A DNA stretch of 8,500 nucleotides. It comes from Nitrospira sp. Its GTDB lineage: Bacteria; Nitrospirota; Nitrospiria; Nitrospirales; Nitrospiraceae. How positions within the stretch are numbered: position 1 is the stretch's first letter; every line of letters begins with the position of its first letter. The stretch covers positions 1 to 8,500 of the forward strand of contig VGXD01000078.1 of NCBI GenBank assembly GCA_016873525.1, in the 5' to 3' direction. The position numbers and the translations under genes are program-made. The notes below the pieces were generated by a model. It was not told the origin of the DNA, searched no databases, and worked only from the letters and a program-made list of their open reading frames with translations. Shown in pieces: positions 5,595 through 8,500 of this stretch.

Positions 5595-6251
5595 TCACTG
5601 AGGAGCGGTAGGCTTTGCAGGCGAAGGGGGCGCCGACCGGCTGGCTTCCGGCTCTTCTTTTTGCTTGATCCGCACGTAGGGAATCAGTCGTTCGACCTCG
5701 TCCAGGCCTCGGACCGCATCATAGACCTGGTCATACTCCTCGCGCGACTGCGCGACGCCGAGCAGGTAGACCGTCCCGTTGATCGAACGCCAACGGTAAT
5801 TGACCACGCTTGTGGTCGAAGCCGCCATGATCGCGGCCTTGATCTTCATTTCGATGACTATGTCCCTGGCGGTGGTCGCAACGCCGACATCCTCGGTGAT
5901 CTGAATCTCGTTGATGACTCTGCGCACGCCCGGCACGGATCGGGCCAAATCTTCCGCCTCTTTGTCCTCCGCCGCTTCTTTCACGGCCCCGGTCAGCAAC
6001 ACGTCTCCCTGATAGACATCGGCGCTGACGTTCACCAGCAAGCCCTTGGCCCCCGTGGCGAAGGCTTGCAGGATTTTCGTCTTGACGACCAGATCGTCCC
6101 CCACTTCGCCGAGCGTCCGCTCTTCCAGGGCCGTCCCGACCGCCGTAACCACGACCTGCGCTCCCGTCGTATAGGGATTGGGCAAGAGATAGTCGCAGCC
6201 GGTCAGGAATCCGGCGATCAGGAGGAATACAGGGGAACGGAGAGGGGACAT
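5595..6251 (-). CDS. Lipoprotein with two BON domains
   Basis: From the ATG at 6251 the protein is 218 aa. A short basic start, hydrophobic core and lipobox FLTGC (Cys at residue 19) mark it as a lipoprotein; DY after Cys may favour the inner membrane by the E. coli rule, which may not hold in this phylum. Two BON domains follow (about residues 49-118 and 128-197), each with the GDVLLTG / GTVYLLGVA strand and a VPGVRRV / LDEVERL end, and then a Pro/Ser/Lys-rich tail. BON proteins such as OsmY and DolP bind phospholipid and support envelope integrity, so an envelope role is inferred. An in-frame ATG at 6263 adds four residues. Neither start has a Shine-Dalgarno sequence; the upstream region is pyrimidine-rich, which is odd for a well-formed gene. 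Confidence 0.87.
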   Translation of the reverse strand: MSPLRSPVFLLIAGFLTGCDYLLPNPYTTGAQVVVTAVGTALEERTLGEVGDDLVVKTKILQAFATGAKGLLVNVSADVYQGDVLLTGAVKEAAEDKEAEDLARSVPGVRRVINEIQITEDVGVATTARDIVIEMKIKAAIMAASTTSVVNYRWRSINGTVYLLGVAQSREEYDQVYDAVRGLDEVERLIPYVRIKQKEEPEASRSAPPSPAKPTAPQ

Positions 6252-6322
6252 AGCCAGAAGCATAGGAGGAGAAGGGGAAAAAAGAAAGCTTCCAGCCTGT
6301 TTCCGACAGCAGGGAGACTATT

Positions 6323-6349
6323 CCGCCCGCCTGTGATCGAAGCGGGCGG
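6323..6349. other. GC-rich stem-loop downstream of ssrA
   Basis: CCGCCCGC (6323-6330) and GCGGGCGG (6342-6349) form a perfect 8-bp stem with an 11-base loop, between ssrA and the lipoprotein gene. No T-run follows on either strand. Confidence 0.3.
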
Positions 6350-6393
6350 CTCACACGAAGTGCGGTATGGCTTGCCGGCCGGAGCGGCAACGG

Positions 6394-6427
6394 AAAATCG
6401 CCCGCCGCCGCTTAAGCTATAGCGGGC
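6394..6427 (-). terminator. Probable intrinsic terminator of ssrA
   Basis: On the minus strand, GCCCGC (6427-6422) and GCGGGC (6405-6400) pair with a smaller nested CCGCT/AGCGG stem inside, followed by GATTTT (6399-6394). It is preceded by another perfect hairpin, AGCCTTC/GAAGGCT (6428-6434 with 6443-6449), immediately after the tmRNA CCA end. Confidence 0.45.
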
Positions 6428-6448
6428 AGCCTTCAAGACCGCGAAGGC

Positions 6449-6799
6449 TGGTGGAGGCGAGGGGATTTGAACCCCTGTCCGAAGACCTTCAGTGCAACGG
6501 ATCTACATGCGTAGCCGATTGTTTTGGTTTCGCAGCCGCCCACGCCCATCGGCAGGCTTAGAACAGCCGCTAGCCCAGTGTGTTCTCGTCCTCAGCCGCT
6601 GAGCACCGGCTTTGGACCAGCCTGCTGCATCGCGCCCCTTCCACCCCCGCAGGCATCAGGCGGAGGGACGTCGCAGTTAGTTAAGCTGCGAGTGCCAGTT
6701 CTTGATTGGCAGTTGCTATTTTCCCGGAGGTTTTACGAGACCCCGAGAGCTCGGCATGCACCGCTGACTTCTTGATCCCCGTCGAATCCGGTCGCCCCC
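6449..6799 (-). ncRNA. ssrA: tmRNA (ssrA)
   Basis: The 3' end carries the tRNA-like half: a T arm with GGTTCAAATCC, then CGCCTCC, A and an encoded CCA (6451-6449). This pairs over seven bases (one G-U) with the 5' end GGGGGCG at 6799-6793, followed by GACCGGATTCGACGGGGAT, the conserved 5' tmRNA segment. The 351-base length is normal for a one-piece tmRNA. The tag reading frame reads ATANQELALAA and then TAA (6716-6681), ending in the conserved ALAA degron. tmRNA with SmpB rescues ribosomes stalled on broken mRNA and tags the peptide for proteolysis. smpB lies directly upstream on the same strand. The resume codon is probably GCA 6716-6714; GCC 6710-6708 is the alternative. Confidence 0.96.
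6681..6716 (-). other. tmRNA proteolysis-tag reading frame
   Basis: In the minus-strand RNA the frame from GCA reads A-T-A-N-Q-E-L-A-L-A-A-stop. The ELALAA end is the usual protease-recognised C-terminus. The stop is UAA, with ACTAAC just beyond in another frame. Confidence 0.85.
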
Positions 6800-6830
6800 T
6801 TTGTTTGATTACGACGTCTGCTCTCACTCT

Positions 6831-6859
6831 ACCCTAGAGTTGGCGTGTTTACCAGTTAA
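6831..6859 (-). promoter_or_regulatory. Possible ssrA promoter
   Basis: Minus-strand TTAACT (6859-6854), a 17-base spacer, and TAGGGT (6836-6831) would start transcription about 25 bases before the mature tmRNA 5' end at 6799, consistent with 5' trimming by RNase P. The -10 is a poor match, so this is tentative; ssrA may also be read from smpB. Confidence 0.3.
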
Positions 6860-6890
6860 CCCCGAAATGATCGTCTTCAAGCCTCCTCAG

Positions 6891-6973
6891 TCCTCGCGGC
6901 GCGCAAGAACCGGCCGCCTCACCGCCTCGGCGGCGTGCGCAAACGTGCCGCTCGTTATTCCTCGCGGCGCGCA
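6891..6973. repeat. 15-bp direct repeat at the smpB 3' end
   Basis: TCCTCGCGGCGCGCA occurs exactly at 6891-6905 and again at 6959-6973, 68 bases apart. The second copy includes the last codons of smpB. Confidence 0.6.
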
Positions 6974-7437
6974 CCCTTCATGGCCCGCTGCACCTCGCGT
7001 CCGGCCTCCCGCTCCTTGGTGGATTCCCTACGGTCGTACTGCTTCTTGCCCTTGGCCAAGGCCAGCTCGACCTTGGCCCTGCCGTTCGGGCTGAAATAGA
7101 TGCGAAGGGGAATCAGCGTCAGCCCCTTTTGCTGGGTCTGCCCCAGCAGCCGGCTGATCTCCTTGCGATGAAGCAGGAGCTTGCGCGGCCGCAGGGGATC
7201 GGTGTTCGCGATGTTCCCGTGGCTGTAGGGGCTGATGTGGCAGTGGTGGAGGAACACCTCGCCGTGGTCCACGCTGGCGTAGCTGTCCTGGAGATTGACC
7301 TTCCCCTCGCGCAGGGACTTGACCTCGGTCCCCCTGAGCGCGATCCCGGCCTCCAGCTTCTCTTCGATGTGATAGTCGTAGTAGGCCTTGCGGTTCGTGG
7401 CCACGACTTTCTCACCGCTGTCTTTGTCCCTGGCCAT
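6955..7437 (-). CDS. smpB: SsrA-binding protein SmpB
   Basis: This 160-aa protein aligns along its length with SmpB: NRKAYYDYHIEEKLEAGIAL near the N-terminus, LRGTEVKSLREGKVNLQDSYA, then HISPYSHGN, RPRKLLLHRKEI, GLTLIPLRIYF and the basic tail GKKQYDRRESTKEREAGREVQRAMK, which enters the mRNA channel of the stalled ribosome. SmpB binds the tRNA-like domain of tmRNA and delivers it with EF-Tu. The order smpB then ssrA, same strand and 155 bases apart, is the classical one. A minus-strand TATAGT at 7451-7446 lies so close to ATG 7437 that the leader would be only a few bases; no clear Shine-Dalgarno sequence is seen. The stop codon region overlaps one copy of a 15-bp direct repeat. Confidence 0.97.
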   Translation of the reverse strand: MARDKDSGEKVVATNRKAYYDYHIEEKLEAGIALRGTEVKSLREGKVNLQDSYASVDHGEVFLHHCHISPYSHGNIANTDPLRPRKLLLHRKEISRLLGQTQQKGLTLIPLRIYFSPNGRAKVELALAKGKKQYDRRESTKEREAGREVQRAMKGARREE

Positions 7438-7483
7438 AGACCGTCACTATAACATGGAGGCCCGCACAGGAGCATAGGTACGC

Positions 7484-7512
7484 TTGACAGGGCTTCTGCG
7501 AGAGCGGATAGT
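7484..7512 (+). promoter_or_regulatory. Promoter of the antitoxin-like gene
   Basis: TTGACA (7484-7489), a 17-base spacer, and GATAGT (7507-7512, 4/6). Expected start near 7519, giving a leader of about 55 bases to ATG 7574. Confidence 0.6.
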
Positions 7513-7573
7513 TACGTGAAATTTGCACCTGCCGCAATTCTCGAAAACTTCTCGGTGACGGAGCGCATACACT

Positions 7574-7876
7574 ATGAAGAAGGCGTCGTCGAAGAGAAGG
7601 GATGACGACTTACGGCCGGAATACGATCTCTCCCGGCTCAAGGGAGGAATCCGCGGAAAATATTACCGTCAGGCGACCGCCGGGACGAACCTGGTATTGG
7701 TTGACCCCGAGCTCGCTGATGTCTTCCCGGACACCGAATCCGTGAATCGCGCCCTACGTCTGCTGGTCAACACCGCGAGGATTGCCGCGCCTGGCATTCG
7801 TGGTCGGAATCGCGCATCCCACAAGCGGCCTGTACGGACCGCGCGAAAACGTGTCCGCTCCGCCACATTGCGCTAG
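7574..7876 (+). CDS. Small antitoxin-like protein, 100 aa
   Basis: The N-terminal half DDDLRPEYDLSRLKGGIRGKYY, then TNLVLVDPELADVFPDTESVNRALRLLV, resembles a very widespread family of short bacterial proteins (xxELRPEYDFSxLKGGVRGKY type) found near toxin-antitoxin genes and usually annotated hypothetical; I recall this from memory. The segment after LVLVDPE could form a strand-helix-helix unit like those of ribbon-helix-helix antitoxins. The tail (residues 68-100) is strongly basic. ATG 7574 has GGAG at 7560-7563, 10 bases upstream. It has its own promoter. The toxin partner, if any, is not visible: the next gene is a damaged XRE regulator. A short overlapping frame from GTG 7516 was not accepted as a gene. 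Function remains unproven. Confidence 0.68.
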   Translation: MKKASSKRRDDDLRPEYDLSRLKGGIRGKYYRQATAGTNLVLVDPELADVFPDTESVNRALRLLVNTARIAAPGIRGRNRASHKRPVRTARKRVRSATLR

Positions 7877-7896
7877 ACGCGCGCACACGAGTCGAG

Positions 7897-8041
7897 GTGA
7901 TGGTGGGCGAGCCCGTCCGGATCGTGCGAGAGTTGCAGGGATTCTCTCAGAGCAAACTCTCCAGGCTCACCGGCATCGCCCAGTCCCACCATAGTCCTTG
8001 TGCTTCACGGGTGGAATATCAGCAAATCCTCAGCGGCCTAA
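7897..8041 (+). pseudogene. Remnant of an XRE-family (HigA-like) antitoxin/regulator
   Basis: From GTG 7897/ATG 7900 the frame gives VGEPVRIVRELQGFSQSKLSRLTGIAQS, the first helices of an XRE HTH domain; intact relatives continue with a recognition helix like STISAIEN. Here the run CCCACC (7985-7990) seems to carry one extra C. Removing it restores STI and then gives VLVLHGWNISKSSAA and a stop at 8039-8041, which resembles the normal C-terminal end of this antitoxin family (VLVFPGW type). About 30 codons of the middle are therefore missing as well. The unshifted frame runs to 8118 with unrelated sequence. Both the frameshift and the internal deletion argue for decay; the comparison rests on remembered family members. 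Confidence 0.6.
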
Positions 8042-8114
8042 CAGAGCGTGTGGATTTCATTTTCCATCGCCCGTCACTATGGCTCGTCGGTCCGCATCAG
8101 GGGCATGGATACAC

Positions 8115-8143
8115 TTGACAGGGCTTTGATAAGAGGGAATAGT
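8115..8143 (+). promoter_or_regulatory. Promoter of the 3'-edge gene
   Basis: TTGACA (8115-8120), a 17-base spacer, and AATAGT (8138-8143, 4/6). This is the second copy of the promoter module seen at 7484-7512. The start would be near 8150, 35 bases before ATG 8185. Confidence 0.6.
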
Positions 8144-8184
8144 TACGAGTCTCTTTTGGCTTATGAGGCTTGGAGGGCTAGGTA

Positions 8185-8500
8185 ATGCCTATTGTCAGAA
8201 ATGAGGTCGATTCTCAGTGCTTTAACAGAAAAGCACATCTCCCTTACGAGCTTCGATTAAAAGATTTTGAAATGGCCATGCAAGACATCTACGACTTTTT
8301 TCACGATGTGAACCGTGGCTTGGTGCAGCGTGGGTTACTTCGACTCGATGATATGCTCCGGCCCGCGATCATGTCTGGAGTTCTCTCTGATATGCTCACG
8401 GCCAGCCTTGCGAAGCACTCCCGCACCCTGACCGTAAACCTTTACCATAATGGCCACCCGGACCTAATTGTTAGTGGCGTCTACCCTGACAACAAGGTGA
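8185..8500 (+). CDS. Partial gene, possible PD-(D/E)XK restriction-type nuclease (N-terminus)
   Basis: An open frame of 105 codons runs from ATG 8185 off the window edge, with GGAGG at 8172-8176 and a promoter at 8115-8143. It reads MPIVRNEVDSQCF, a long helix-rich part (LKDFEMAMQDIYDFFHDVNRGL), LRPAIMSGVLSDMLTASLAKHSR, then NLYHNGHPDLIVSGVYPDN. HPDLIV followed by a turn resembles the first aspartate strand of PD-(D/E)XK endonucleases; the E-X-K half would fall beyond base 8500, so this cannot be confirmed. The codons are more AT-rich than those of the neighbours, which suggests acquisition. If it is a restriction enzyme, a methyltransferase gene should lie close downstream. The frame is convincingly coding; the function is only a suggestion. 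Confidence 0.72.
   Translation, partial: MPIVRNEVDSQCFNRKAHLPYELRLKDFEMAMQDIYDFFHDVNRGLVQRGLLRLDDMLRPAIMSGVLSDMLTASLAKHSRTLTVNLYHNGHPDLIVSGVYPDNKV

Larger units (their letters stand above)
7441..8147 (+). repeat. Two diverged copies of a ~76-bp promoter module (7441-7516 and 8071-8147)
   Basis: Both copies begin CCGTCACTAT, run through a GCAT-GG-TAC segment, share CTTGACAGGGCTT and end ATAGTTACG; by hand alignment about 70-75% of positions agree with very short gaps. Each contains a -35/-10 pair and precedes a gene on the plus strand. They flank the antitoxin-like gene and the broken XRE gene. Confidence 0.6.

Noticed and set aside
5661..6422. Long plus-strand open frame of 253 codons
   Set aside because: It is the antisense shadow of the BON lipoprotein, whose lipobox and two domains are clear, and it has an Arg/Asp-rich composition with no family resemblance.
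6367..7094. Plus-strand open frames across ssrA and its spacer
   Set aside because: They run through the tmRNA and the smpB 3' end on the opposite strand and have no coding character.
7516..7602. Short peptide frame from GTG 7516 overlapping the antitoxin-like start
   Set aside because: No ribosome binding site, too few codons and no recognisable toxin feature; possible but unsupported.
1..8500. CRISPR array or tandem repeats
   Set aside because: No regularly spaced direct repeats were seen; only the 15-bp pair near smpB and the two promoter modules are repeated.

Overview
GC-rich, densely packed bacterial chromosome. A BON-domain lipoprotein with a clear lipobox points to a Gram-negative cell. 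Gene content and style would fit Nitrospirota or a similar phylum, but nothing here fixes the taxon and I hold that loosely.

Left part (1-1373, + strand): a small conserved-looking protein of unknown function, an AhpD-like CPYC protein of the type annotated as arsenosugar-biosynthesis-associated, and an NTF2/SnoaL-fold protein behind its own candidate promoter. A gene-poor stretch (1374-1825) follows and carries a near-consensus sigma-70 promoter.

Middle (1796-2557): the most notable object is what looks like one integron gene cassette. It begins at a GTTGGAC core site and ends in a 59-bp attC-like element whose outer arm GTCCAAC is the exact reverse complement of that left boundary. The cassette holds a C2H2 zinc-finger protein and an overlapping GIY-YIG-like protein. 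No integron integrase is visible. Immediately downstream come a membrane-anchored SAM methyltransferase and a quinone-oxidoreductase-like MDR enzyme, probably one operon.

Right-middle (4352-6251): pterin-4a-carbinolamine dehydratase (-) and a glycerophosphodiester phosphodiesterase (+) are divergent around a small palindrome. A two-BON-domain lipoprotein (-) converges on the phosphodiesterase.

Right part (6400-7437, - strand): the trans-translation pair smpB followed by ssrA (tmRNA), with its proteolysis tag readable and a candidate terminator. Beyond smpB lies an accessory-looking segment: an antitoxin-like small gene, an XRE/HigA-type regulator that appears frameshifted and internally deleted, and the start of an AT-richer gene cut by the window edge that may be a restriction-type nuclease. 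The promoters of the first and last of these lie in two related copies of a ~76-bp module, which suggests an old duplication beside smpB.
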